Shown here: in pieces, positions 7,418 to 14,625 of the stretch
Numbering within the stretch: the stretch's first letter is position 1
Layout: every line of letters begins with the position of its first letter
Source of the DNA: Pseudoflavonifractor sp. An184
GTDB lineage: Bacteria > Bacillota > Clostridia > Oscillospirales > Oscillospiraceae
Direction of reading: 5' to 3'
Assembly (NCBI RefSeq): GCF_002160305.1
Contig: NZ_NFKI01000023.1
Coordinates: 1-53,056 of the forward strand
DNA: 53,056 bases
Made by a program: the position numbers and the translations under genes
Notes under the pieces: model-generated
Databases searched by the model: none
The model's input: only the letters and a program-made list of their open reading frames with translations
What the model was told of the DNA's origin: nothing

Positions 7418-8590
7418 ATGCCTGTACAGATCTCTGTCATCGGCGCGGTGGCGGCCGCCCTGCTCACCGCCGCCATCGTGGCCTTTATCACCACCCCGGT
7501 GGTGCGCACCCTGGCCTTCCGGGTAGGGGCGGTGGATATCCCCCGGGACAGCCGCCGGATGCACAACCACCCCATCCCCCGGATGGGGGGACTGGCCATC
7601 TTTTTCGGCTTTATCCTCAGCGCCCTGATCTTTGTCCCTCTGGACGCCCCCCTGCGGGGGATGCTGCTGGGGGCGGTGGTCATCGTCATTTTGGGCATCT
7701 TCGACGACATCTATGCCCTGCCCGCCCTGCCCAAGCTGCTGGTGCAGATCGCCGCGGCCGCGGTGGCCGTGCTCATGGGCAATCAGATCGAGGTGCTGTC
7801 CAACCCCAATATCTTCAGCAGCAACCCCTACTGGGATCTGGGCTTCCTGTCCATCCCCATCTCGGTGTTCTGGATCGTGGGCATCACCAACGCGGTCAAC
7901 CTGATCGACGGCCTGGACGGTCTGGCCTGCGGGGTGTCCACCATCAGCTCCATGACCATGCTGGTCATCGCCCTGACGGTGGCCGAGCCTGACGTGGCTC
8001 TGCTCATGGCCGCCCTGGCCGGCGGGTGCATCGGCTTTCTGCCCTATAACCTGAATCCGGCCAAGATCTTCATGGGGGACACGGGCTCCACCTTTTTGGG
8101 GTTTATCCTGGCCACCGTGTCCATTGAGGGGCTGTTCAAGTCCTACGCCATTATCTCCTTCGCGGTGCCCTTCCTGATGCTGGGCCTGCCCATCTTTGAC
8201 ACCTGCTTTGCCATTCTGCGCCGGGTATCCCACGGCCAGAGCCCCATGTCCCCCGACCGGGGCCACATCCACCACCGGCTTATCGACATGGGCTTCAACC
8301 AGAAGCAGGCGGTGGCGGTGCTCTACGTCATCAGCGCCATCCTGGGCCTGTCCGCCGTGGTGCTCACCACCACCAACGTGGTCCGGGCCATGGTGGTGCT
8401 GCTGGCCCTGTGCGTGGCCGGCGGGATGGCCGCCAAGCTGTACCTGGACCGGATGAACCACAGGGACCAGGACGGCGCCCGGCCGCCCCAGGGGCGCGGG
8501 GGGGCCAAGCCCCGGAAGCTGCACAATCCGCCCTCTGATGTGGCGGGAAGCGACTATTTCTTCGGAGAAGAGGAGCGATCCGACAAATGA
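7418..8590 (+). CDS. tagO: Undecaprenyl-phosphate sugar-1-phosphate transferase (TagO/WecA type)
   Basis: 390 residues with about eleven hydrophobic segments. It belongs to the MraY/WecA/TagO glycosyl-1-phosphate transferases, which load a UDP-sugar, usually GlcNAc-1-P, onto undecaprenyl phosphate at the inner membrane face and so start wall teichoic acid or polysaccharide synthesis. Family motifs seen in order are PRMGGLAIF, the Mg-binding GIFDDI near residue 94, NAVNLIDGLDGLA near 160, NPAKIFMGDTGS near 215 and SPDRGHIHHRL near 280. The C-terminal tail from about residue 350 is charged and cytoplasmic. Its stop overlaps the start of the 2-epimerase gene by ATGA, so the two are translationally coupled. 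WecA-type and TagO-type substrates cannot be separated here. Confidence 0.93.
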   Translation: MPVQISVIGAVAAALLTAAIVAFITTPVVRTLAFRVGAVDIPRDSRRMHNHPIPRMGGLAIFFGFILSALIFVPLDAPLRGMLLGAVVIVILGIFDDIYALPALPKLLVQIAAAAVAVLMGNQIEVLSNPNIFSSNPYWDLGFLSIPISVFWIVGITNAVNLIDGLDGLACGVSTISSMTMLVIALTVAEPDVALLMAALAGGCIGFLPYNLNPAKIFMGDTGSTFLGFILATVSIEGLFKSYAIISFAVPFLMLGLPIFDTCFAILRRVSHGQSPMSPDRGHIHHRLIDMGFNQKQAVAVLYVISAILGLSAVVLTTTNVVRAMVVLLALCVAGGMAAKLYLDRMNHRDQDGARPPQGRGGAKPRKLHNPPSDVAGSDYFFGEEERSDK

Positions 8591-9735
8591 AGCCTGTTAC
8601 GGTTATGACCATCTTCGGCACCCGGCCGGAGGCCATCAAAATGGCCCCCCTGGCCCTGGAGCTCTCCCGGCGGGAGAACATCCGGGCCCTGTGCTGCGTC
8701 ACCGCCCAGCACCGGGAGATGCTGGACTCGGTGCTGGAGATTTTCCATCTCAAGCCCGACTACGACCTGAACATTATGGAGCCGAGGCAGACCCTGTCCA
8801 CCATCACCTCCAAGTGCCTGCTGGGCATGGACGGCGTGCTGGACGAGGCCAGGCCCGACCTGGTGCTGGTCCACGGGGACACCTCCACCACCTTTGCCGG
8901 AGCCCTGTCCGCCTTCTACCACCAGATCCCGGTGGGCCATGTGGAGGCCGGCCTGCGCACCTATGACAAGTGGTCCCCCTTCCCCGAGGAGATGAACCGG
9001 AAGATGGTGGGGGCCATCGCCGACCTGCACTTCTGCCCCACCGTCACCAACCGGGACAACCTGGCCCGGGAGAACATCACCAAGGGGGTGTTCCTCACCG
9101 GGAACACGGTGATCGACGCCCTGCAAACCACGGTGAAGCGTGACTACACCTTCCAGGAGGAGGTCCTGAACCGCCTGGACTACCAGAACCGCCGGGTGAT
9201 CCTGGTCACCTGCCACCGCCGGGAAAACTACGGTCAGCCCATGACCAACATCATGACCGCCCTGCGCCGCATCGCCGACGCCTTCCCCGACACGGAGCTG
9301 GTCTACCCCGTCCACCTGTCCCCGGTGGTCCAGGAGGCCGCCCACAAGTATCTGGACGGCCACCCCCGCATCCACCTCATCGCCCCGCTGGCGGTGGACG
9401 AGATGCACAACCTGATGGCCCGCTGCCACCTGGTGATGACCGACTCCGGCGGACTTCAGGAGGAGGCCCCCGCTTTGGGCAAGCCGGTGCTGGTCCTGCG
9501 TCGGGAGACCGAGCGGCCCGAGGCCGTCCAGGCGGGTACCGTCAAGCTGGCCGGCGTGGAGGAGGAGACCATCTTCTCCCTGGCCAGCGAGCTGCTCACC
9601 AGCGAGAGCGCCTACGCCGCCATGGCCCACGCGGTCAACCCCTACGGGGACGGCCGGGCCTGCCGCCGCATCGCCGACGCCATCGAGTGGCGCTTCGGAC
9701 TGCGCCAGACACCCCCGGAGGAATTTCAGGGGTGA
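8587..9735 (+). CDS. wecB: UDP-N-acetylglucosamine 2-epimerase (non-hydrolysing)
   Basis: 382 residues. The start MTIFGTRPEAIKMAPLALEL is the hallmark of the non-hydrolysing UDP-GlcNAc 2-epimerases (WecB/MnaA), which make UDP-ManNAc for teichoic acid linkage units or surface polysaccharide. Other motifs present are VLVHGDTSTTFAGALSAF, GHVEAGLRTYDKWSPFPEE, TCHRRENYG and the C-terminal TDSGGLQEEAPALGKPVL, which binds the UDP moiety. The start overlaps the tagO-like stop (ATGA), placing both enzymes in one operon and supporting a joint role in the first steps of a wall glycopolymer. Confidence 0.95.
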   Translation: MKPVTVMTIFGTRPEAIKMAPLALELSRRENIRALCCVTAQHREMLDSVLEIFHLKPDYDLNIMEPRQTLSTITSKCLLGMDGVLDEARPDLVLVHGDTSTTFAGALSAFYHQIPVGHVEAGLRTYDKWSPFPEEMNRKMVGAIADLHFCPTVTNRDNLARENITKGVFLTGNTVIDALQTTVKRDYTFQEEVLNRLDYQNRRVILVTCHRRENYGQPMTNIMTALRRIADAFPDTELVYPVHLSPVVQEAAHKYLDGHPRIHLIAPLAVDEMHNLMARCHLVMTDSGGLQEEAPALGKPVLVLRRETERPEAVQAGTVKLAGVEEETIFSLASELLTSESAYAAMAHAVNPYGDGRACRRIADAIEWRFGLRQTPPEEFQG

Positions 9736-9770
9736 TCGTCCGGGCAAGTCCCACATAAGGAGGTGAGAAT

Positions 9771-10532
9771 TTGGACTCAAGAAAGCGTCTGGCCATCGCC
9801 CTGGCCATCACCTGTCTGATCGTGGTGGCCATCTTCGCCAGCTTTGGCCGCAGTTTGTTCTTTGTCCAGATTCCCTCCATCACCCTGGCAGACGTGGACG
9901 GGGCGGGGAGTTCCTCTTCCGGCGGCTCCGGCGGTCAGGAGGGGGACCAGTACTGGCAGGTGGCCGTCACTCCGGAGACGGTGCAGAGCGTGGTGGCCAC
10001 CCTCTCCCGTCCAGACAGCTACTACCGGGAACTGACGGTGGAGACCCTGTGGTCGGGGGGCTCCTACTCCTCCACGGTCCAGTACTGGGAGGACGCCGGC
10101 TGGTCTCACATCCGTCAGACCCTGGCCTCGGGGGCGGTGCGCCACGACCTAGTGGGGACGGAGACCGCCTACTACTGGTACGAGGGGTCGTCCTCCTGGA
10201 ACTCTTTCCCCGCGGATGAGCGCTCCGCCGATCTCAGTCAGCACATCCCCACCTATGAGACGGTGCTGGAGCTGGACGCGGCGTCCATTACCGGAACCGG
10301 CTATGAGCTCAAGGGGACCTTCCCCAGCGTCTTTGTAGAGGTGCAGGGGGAGGACGGCGCCCTGGAGCGCTACTGGATCAGCGCGGACAACGGCCTGCTC
10401 GTCGCCGCCGAGCGGGAGGTGGACGGCACACTGGTCTACCGCATGACCGCCTACGGCCAGGTTCAGACCCCCTGCCCGGCCACCGCCTCCTTCGCCCTGC
10501 CCGACGGACAGGTGCTCCACACCCTCTCCTGA
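9771..10532 (+). CDS. Membrane-anchored extracytoplasmic protein of unknown function
   Basis: 253 residues. An N-terminal signal anchor (about residues 7-32) is followed by a Gly/Ser-rich linker and an outside domain rich in Tyr and Trp (DQYWQVAV, YYRELTVETLW, YYWYEGSSSW). The layout suggests a lipoprotein-carrier-like beta fold that holds a hydrophobic ligand, but no family motif is clear enough to name. The start is TTG at 9771 with a perfect AAGGAGGTGA at 9757-9766. It follows the epimerase by 35 nt and is probably the last gene of the trpS-tagO-wecB run. The palindromic region begins 16 nt after its stop. Confidence 0.65.
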   Translation: MDSRKRLAIALAITCLIVVAIFASFGRSLFFVQIPSITLADVDGAGSSSSGGSGGQEGDQYWQVAVTPETVQSVVATLSRPDSYYRELTVETLWSGGSYSSTVQYWEDAGWSHIRQTLASGAVRHDLVGTETAYYWYEGSSSWNSFPADERSADLSQHIPTYETVLELDAASITGTGYELKGTFPSVFVEVQGEDGALERYWISADNGLLVAAEREVDGTLVYRMTAYGQVQTPCPATASFALPDGQVLHTLS

Positions 10533-10548
10533 TGCGAGGTATGAATCC

Positions 10549-10613
10549 GGCGGGGGCAAGCCCCCGCCCTACCAGGTTGGCAGAATACCGTAGGGCGGGG
10601 GCTTGCCCCCGCC
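10549..10613. repeat. Inverted pair of GC-rich palindromes
   Basis: The unit GTAGGGCGGGGGCTTGCCCC continued by CGCC at 10590-10613 is the exact reverse complement of 10549-10572. Each arm is itself a palindrome (GGCGGGGGCWWGCCCCCGCC). A third copy lies at 10835-10855. Such units look like dispersed host intergenic repeats; in the plus direction they could also terminate the preceding operon. Confidence 0.8.
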
Positions 10614-10701
10614 GCAGTTTGCCGAAAACCTCTGTTAAGACGAATCAGCCCGAGTTTTAGCGGGGGAGCTCGAGGGGGCGGCAGCCCGCCTCGAGTGGGA
10701 T

Positions 10702-10832
10702 CAAATGCCCTGAATGCCTTGTACGACAAGGCGTTCAGCGAGCGCAGCGAGGACTTTTCCGCCGCTGCGCGGCGGGAAAGTAACGGCATTTTTGCCGGCT
10801 GTCGGGAAAGTCCTTGGACTTTTTCGACAGCC
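10702..10832. repeat. Host palindromic element (related to 1585-1895)
   Basis: Three stems in tandem: GCCTTGTACGACAAGGC (about 10717-10733); GGACTTTTCCGCCGC against GCGGCGGGAAAGT (about 10751-10781); and GGCTGTCGGGAAAGTCC against GGACTTTTTCGACAGCC (10797-10832). The last stem is fully paired in plus-strand RNA only if two G.U pairs are allowed. The string GCGAGCGCAGCGAGGAC and the ending TTTTTCGACAG link it to the 1.6-1.9 kb element. No gene is seen between 10533 and 10948. Confidence 0.7.
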
Positions 10833-10834
10833 TG

Positions 10835-10855
10835 GGGCGGGGGCTTGCCCCCGCC
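10835..10855. repeat. Third copy of the GC-rich palindrome
   Basis: GGGCGGGGGCTTGCCCCCGC plus C, identical over its core to the pair at 10549-10613 and immediately right of the 10797-10832 hairpin, which shows that the two repeat types occur together. Confidence 0.75.
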
Positions 10856-10948
10856 GTCCCATAATCCAGTTCCGCCGTTTTTTGCAGGGCGCGACGACCC
10901 GGCGCGCCGTTCCGGTTTTTGTACGGCGGCGTGCCCAGTGGTCACGCC

Positions 10949-11317
10949 CTACGGCTCCATTTCCTTGTCCCCCAGGCCCAGGATGAGCACCAGCCCAAGG
11001 GCAATGACCAGCTCCAGGTCGTCTCCCTCCCACAGCAGGAGCAGGACGATGAGCAGGAGCAGTAGGTCCCCGCTGTCCAGGTCCTCCAGCTTCAGGGCCT
11101 TCAGCAGGCCGCCCAGCCCCCCGGAACCCCCTTCTCCCGTGAGGAAGGAGGGGAGGGAGAAACCTGCGGGCCCGCCCGGCTCGGGACGGCGGCCGGCGTG
11201 CTGGGGACCCTCCTGACGAGGGCTCTTTGACTGGGATGGGCCGCCTGGAGCTTCCCTGGCTTCTTCCACCGGAATGCGGGTATAGGACGCGCCGTTGGGG
11301 ATATAACGATTATACAT
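10949..11317 (-). CDS. Hypothetical membrane-associated protein (cluster gene 3)
   Basis: 122 residues from the ATG at 11317. The N-terminus MYNRYIPNG is followed by a Pro/Gly/Gln-rich linker and, from about residue 75, a very hydrophobic Leu-rich stretch (SGDLLLLLIVLLLLWEGDD, then LVIALGLVLILGL) of two short membrane-seeking segments separated by an acidic turn. Proteins of this build are found in Oscillospiraceae next to the partner encoded at 11310-11753, but the role is unknown. The start overlaps the preceding gene by 8 nt and shares its reading context, so the two are translationally coupled. It is the last gene of the leftward trio. Confidence 0.6.
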   Translation of the reverse strand: MYNRYIPNGASYTRIPVEEAREAPGGPSQSKSPRQEGPQHAGRRPEPGGPAGFSLPSFLTGEGGSGGLGGLLKALKLEDLDSGDLLLLLIVLLLLWEGDDLELVIALGLVLILGLGDKEMEP

Positions 11318-11753
11318 GGCGGTCCTCTCCCTTCTCACCCAGGACCTGGAGGGCCACCCGGATCACATGGGACAGTTTGGCCAGCTGTACCGCCCGGTCC
11401 AGCCTGGCCTGCCGCTCCTTCCGCAGAAAGGGGCGCAGGGCCTGGAGCAGATCGGTGGTGCGCTCGTCGCCCCCCTGGTACTCCTGCCACAGCCGCATCC
11501 CCATCTGGAGCAGCCTGGGGTCCAGGGAGGAGAGGGCGGCCAGAGGATTTTCGCCCCCGGCCTCCGATGGGGCGGGGGAGTCGGGAGCCGTCCCGGCCCG
11601 CTCCCAGCCGGGCTCCTCTTCGGACGGCTCTTCTTGAATTTCCTGAGAGGGGGGCGGATCGGACTTGCCCAGGGACTGGGCCAGGGCCATGATCTGGCCC
11701 ATGGCCGCCGGGTCCCCCAGGATGGTATTCAGTTTTTCCTCCAGCTCGCCCAT
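11310..11753 (-). CDS. Hypothetical protein, acidic (cluster gene 2)
   Basis: 147 residues. It begins MGELEEKLNTILGDPAAMGQ, a helical motif, followed by a Pro/Glu-rich acidic linker and a second helical region (LDPRLLQMGMRLWQEY, DDLLQALRPFLRKERQ-like) that ends basic. No enzyme motif is visible. The N-terminal 'ILGDPAAMGQIMALAQSL' pattern is echoed by the repeat-like QLMGMMNQLM of the neighbour at 11783-12061, suggesting related helical building blocks. The start at 11753 has GGAGAGGGGGA upstream. It lies between two other leftward genes with short or overlapping junctions. Confidence 0.6.
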   Translation of the reverse strand: MGELEEKLNTILGDPAAMGQIMALAQSLGKSDPPPSQEIQEEPSEEEPGWERAGTAPDSPAPSEAGGENPLAALSSLDPRLLQMGMRLWQEYQGGDERTTDLLQALRPFLRKERQARLDRAVQLAKLSHVIRVALQVLGEKGEDRHV

Positions 11754-11782
11754 ATCCGATCCCCCTCTCCGGCGCTCTTCCA

Positions 11783-12061
11783 TCAGGACAGCCCGGACTC
11801 CTCCGCCTGCCGGCGCAGGCGCTCCACCAGCGCCGCCCCCTCCTTGGTGCTCATCAGCTGATTCATCATGCCCATCAGCTGGGAGGCGTCCCCCTGTGCG
11901 GCGGCCTGAGCCGCCTGCTGGACCCCGCCGGTCTGCTTCAGCATGGAGACCAGCTTCTGAGCGTCCCCGGACTGGGCCAGGTGGGCAATGGCCTGTCGGT
12001 GCCTGCCCAGGGCCTCCCCCATTTGGGAGGCGGCGGGCTGTTTGGAATGTTGACCCTGCAT
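11783..12061 (-). CDS. Small helical hypothetical protein (cluster gene 1)
   Basis: 92 residues, Gln/Ala/Met-rich and predicted almost wholly helical, with the segments QTGGVQQAAQAAAQGDASQ and LMGMMNQLMSTKEGAALVER. There is no signal peptide or known motif. The ATG at 12061 has TAGGAGTG 9 nt upstream. It is the first gene of a leftward three-gene unit with 11310-11753 and 10949-11317, and is divergent from the phosphodiesterase gene at 12127 with a 65-nt gap that must hold both promoters. The function is unknown. Confidence 0.6.
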   Translation of the reverse strand: MQGQHSKQPAASQMGEALGRHRQAIAHLAQSGDAQKLVSMLKQTGGVQQAAQAAAQGDASQLMGMMNQLMSTKEGAALVERLRRQAEESGLS

Positions 12062-12126
12062 ATCCCATTCACTCCTATTCTAATGTTCCGTTTCAGTATA
12101 TGCGGCGGGACAGGTAAGGTGACAAT

Positions 12127-12585
12127 ATGAAGATCCTTGTTTTTTCCGACTCCCACCGCTTCCTCTCCGGCATGGTCCAGGCCATCGAGGAGGAGAAGCC
12201 CGACCAGGTCATCCATCTGGGCGACCTGATGGGCGACGCGGAGGAGCTGTCCTGGCGCTTCCAGACGCTCCCCATCTGCATGGTCCCCGGCAACTGCGAC
12301 GGCTGGACCACCGCCCCCGCCATCAAGCGGATCACCCTCCAGGGGAAGAACATCCTGCTGTCCCACGGCCACCTGTGGAGGGTGAAGGGGGGCTATGACC
12401 TGGCCATTGCGGAGGCCCGGAAGTCCGGCGTGGACATTCTCCTCTTCGGCCACACCCACAGGGCCTACTGCCAGCAGCTGGAGGACGGCCTGTGGGTGAT
12501 GAACCCCGGGGCCAGCCGCACCAGCTATGGGACCATCCTCCTGGAGGGGGACAGTATTTTCTGTGCCCTGACCAAGCTGATCTGA
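12127..12585 (+). CDS. YfcE/MJ0936-family metallophosphodiesterase
   Basis: 152 residues. A compact calcineurin-like phosphoesterase with all metal-binding motifs: DSH at residues 8-10 in LVFSDSH, HLGD near 35, GNCD near 60, LSHGH near 80 and FGHTH near 112, ending in NPGAS. Such YfcE-type enzymes hydrolyse phosphodiesters in the cytoplasm using two metals, often Mn; the physiological substrate is generally unknown. AAGGTGA precedes the ATG at 12127. It is followed after 42 nt by the cardiolipin synthase gene in the same direction, so the two may share a transcript, though a functional tie is not obvious. Confidence 0.92.
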   Translation: MKILVFSDSHRFLSGMVQAIEEEKPDQVIHLGDLMGDAEELSWRFQTLPICMVPGNCDGWTTAPAIKRITLQGKNILLSHGHLWRVKGGYDLAIAEARKSGVDILLFGHTHRAYCQQLEDGLWVMNPGASRTSYGTILLEGDSIFCALTKLI

Positions 12586-12627
12586 TCCCGAAACCCCGGC
12601 GCAGCGTGGAAAGAAGGTGAGTGGGCA

Positions 12628-14154
12628 GTGAAGAAACTGCTGTATATCCTGTTTCATCGTTCGGTATTTGTGGGCCTGTCCCTGATCGCGCAGGTGGTGG
12701 CGCTGATGCTGATGGTGGGCTTCTTTTCGGAGCACACCACCGGCCTGTACTGGTTTTTTATCTTTCTGAGCGTGGCGGCCGCCCTGCTGATCGTGGGGAG
12801 CCGCATGGAGCCCGCCTATAAGATCGCCTGGCTGCTGCTGGTGCTCCCCTTCCCCGTGTTCGGAGGCATCTTCTATCTGCTGGTGGGCGGCGGACAGATC
12901 CCTCAGCGCACCAGCCGCCGGATGAAGCGCATTGCCGAGCAGTCGGAGGAGAACCTGCGGGAGGACTTCAAGGCGGACGACCTGCTCACCCTGGGGGAGG
13001 ACGCCGCCGGCCAGGCCCGGTACCTGGAGGACTTCGCCCACTGCCCCGCATACACCAACACGGAGACCGAGTATTTTCCAGTGGGAGATCTGGTCTTTCC
13101 CCGGATGCTGGAGGAGCTGCGGAAGGCGGAGCGGTATATCTTCCTGGAGTATTTCATCATCCAGCCCGGCGTCTTCTGGGACAGCGTGCTGGAGATCCTG
13201 GAGGAGAAGGCCGCCCAGGGGGTGGAGGTGCGCCTCATCTACGACGACATGGGCTGCATGTTCACCCTCCCCCGGGACTATAACGAGCAGATGGCCGCCC
13301 GGGGCATCCAGTGCCGGGTGTTCAACCGCTTTGTGCCGGTGATGTCCCTGCGCTTCAACAACCGGGACCACCGGAAATTCCTGATCATCGACGGAAAGGT
13401 GGGCTTCACCGGAGGCATCAACCTGGCTGACGAGTATATCAACCGGCGGGAGCGCTTCGGCCACTGGAAGGACAGCGCCATCCTGCTGGAGGGGGACGCG
13501 GTTTGGTCCATGGCGGTGATGTTCCTCACCATGTGGGACCACTGCTGCGGCTGGGAGGAGGAGTTCCACCACTTCCGCCCGGAGCCCGCCCCCGCCCGCC
13601 CCTGGACCGGCTATGTCCAGCCCTACACCGACACCCCCCTGGACCGGGAGGCGGTGGGCCAGGCGGTCTATCTGAACATGATCGGCAAAGCCCGGAAGTA
13701 TATCTATATCACCACCCCCTATCTGGTCATCGACGTGGCCACCAACACCGCCCTGTGCAACGCGGCCAAGTCCGGGGTGGATGTGCGGATCATCACCCCC
13801 CACATCCCGGACAAGCGGTATGTGTTCGAGGTCACCCGGGCCCACTACCCGCCCCTGCTGGAGGCGGGGGTGCGCATCTACGAGTACACCCCCGGCTTCA
13901 TTCACGCCAAGAACTTCGTGGTGGACGACCGCTTCGCCACGGTGGGGACGGTGAATCTGGACTACCGCAGCCTGTTCCTCCACTTTGAGGACGGCGTGTG
14001 GCTGTGCGAGGCACCCTGCATCCAGGACATCCGCCGGGACTTCGAGGAGACCCTGCGGGTGTGCCAGCGCATCTCCCTGCGCCAGCGGAAGTACTTTAAT
14101 CCTATCATTCAGCTCTACCGGAACATTTTACGCATTTTCGCGCCCCTCATGTAA
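12628..14154 (+). CDS. cls: Cardiolipin synthase
   Basis: 508 residues. Two N-terminal transmembrane helices (about 10-30 and 40-58) are followed by two phospholipase D HKD domains: HRKFLIIDGKVGFTGGIN near residue 248 and HAKNFVVDDRFATVGTVN near 425. The enzyme condenses phosphatidylglycerol molecules to cardiolipin at the membrane. Length and order of parts match Firmicute Cls. The start is probably GTG at 12628, with AGAAGGTGAG 9 nt upstream. It ends at a strong terminator at 14163-14186. It is the last intact host gene before the ICE, apart from the Cys-rich fragment. Confidence 0.95.
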   Translation: MKKLLYILFHRSVFVGLSLIAQVVALMLMVGFFSEHTTGLYWFFIFLSVAAALLIVGSRMEPAYKIAWLLLVLPFPVFGGIFYLLVGGGQIPQRTSRRMKRIAEQSEENLREDFKADDLLTLGEDAAGQARYLEDFAHCPAYTNTETEYFPVGDLVFPRMLEELRKAERYIFLEYFIIQPGVFWDSVLEILEEKAAQGVEVRLIYDDMGCMFTLPRDYNEQMAARGIQCRVFNRFVPVMSLRFNNRDHRKFLIIDGKVGFTGGINLADEYINRRERFGHWKDSAILLEGDAVWSMAVMFLTMWDHCCGWEEEFHHFRPEPAPARPWTGYVQPYTDTPLDREAVGQAVYLNMIGKARKYIYITTPYLVIDVATNTALCNAAKSGVDVRIITPHIPDKRYVFEVTRAHYPPLLEAGVRIYEYTPGFIHAKNFVVDDRFATVGTVNLDYRSLFLHFEDGVWLCEAPCIQDIRRDFEETLRVCQRISLRQRKYFNPIIQLYRNILRIFAPLM

Positions 14155-14162
14155 ACAGAGAT

Positions 14163-14186
14163 GGGAGACGGCCTGAGCCGTCTCCC
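14163..14186 (+). terminator. Rho-independent terminator of cls
   Basis: GGGAGACGGC (14163-14172), loop CTGA, GCCGTCTCCC (14177-14186), then AATTTATTT. It also lies at the 3' end of the leftward Cys-rich gene, so it may work in both directions. Confidence 0.85.
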
Positions 14187-14193
14187 AATTTAT

Positions 14194-14595
14194 TTACGAG
14201 CAGCAGCAGCCGCGGGCCTCCTGATAGCTGGTGGCCCCCTTGGGGCTTACACTGTTTGGGGGGAAGAACTCGCTGACCGGGAACTGCACCTTGCGGAATA
14301 TCTCGCAGGGGTCCTCGCCGCACTCGGCGCCCTGGCAGGCGCACTCCTTCTCCGGCAGGCAGTAGTCGTAGGCGGGGATGAGCAGCTGGGTGTCCCGCTC
14401 CATGCGGATGATGGAGAACTGACCCAGAGTGACGTACAAGCGGTGTACGTCGCCCCCCATCACCAGTTCCTCCGGGAAACAGGCGCAGATGGAGGGGGGG
14501 ATCTCGCAGCAGCAGTCGCAGGGGCGGCACTCGCACACATCCACCAGCTTCATGCTGAGGATGATGGGGTCCACCGACTCTTCCACCTGCACCAA
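14194..14595 (-). CDS. Cys-rich hypothetical protein, 5' end probably cut by the ICE
   Basis: About 133 residues are readable from a TTG/GTG at 14595. They are very Cys-rich (DVCECRPCDCCCEIP, ECACQGAECGEDPC, and a C-terminal CCC), with Tyr/Phe strands between (VHRLYVTLGQFSIIRMER). This looks like a structural or spore-coat-like protein, but I cannot name a family. No ribosome site precedes any start codon here, and the upstream in-frame codon at 14608-14610 is the TAG of the recombinase gene. The natural start is therefore likely missing, separated by insertion of the element, with the 5' part expected beyond the right end of the ICE. If that part does not exist, this is a fragment. Confidence 0.55.
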   Translation of the reverse strand: MVQVEESVDPIILSMKLVDVCECRPCDCCCEIPPSICACFPEELVMGGDVHRLYVTLGQFSIIRMERDTQLLIPAYDYCLPEKECACQGAECGEDPCEIFRKVQFPVSEFFPPNSVSPKGATSYQEARGCCCS

Positions 14596-14625
14596 GTAGG
14601 TAAATGCCTAAAATGTGTCCATATT
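14588..14625. other. Predicted ICE end / attachment junction
   Basis: The high-GC Cys-rich host gene meets the recombinase stop codon here. In elements with a large serine recombinase, the recombinase gene lies at one end reading toward the junction, as seen here. The crossover bases cannot be fixed without the other end, which is outside the window. Confidence 0.5.

Noticed and set aside
6215-8524. 769-codon minus-strand open frame across trpS and the tagO-like gene
   Set aside because: A shadow of two well-identified genes in high-GC DNA; His/Gln/Gly-rich product with no domain.
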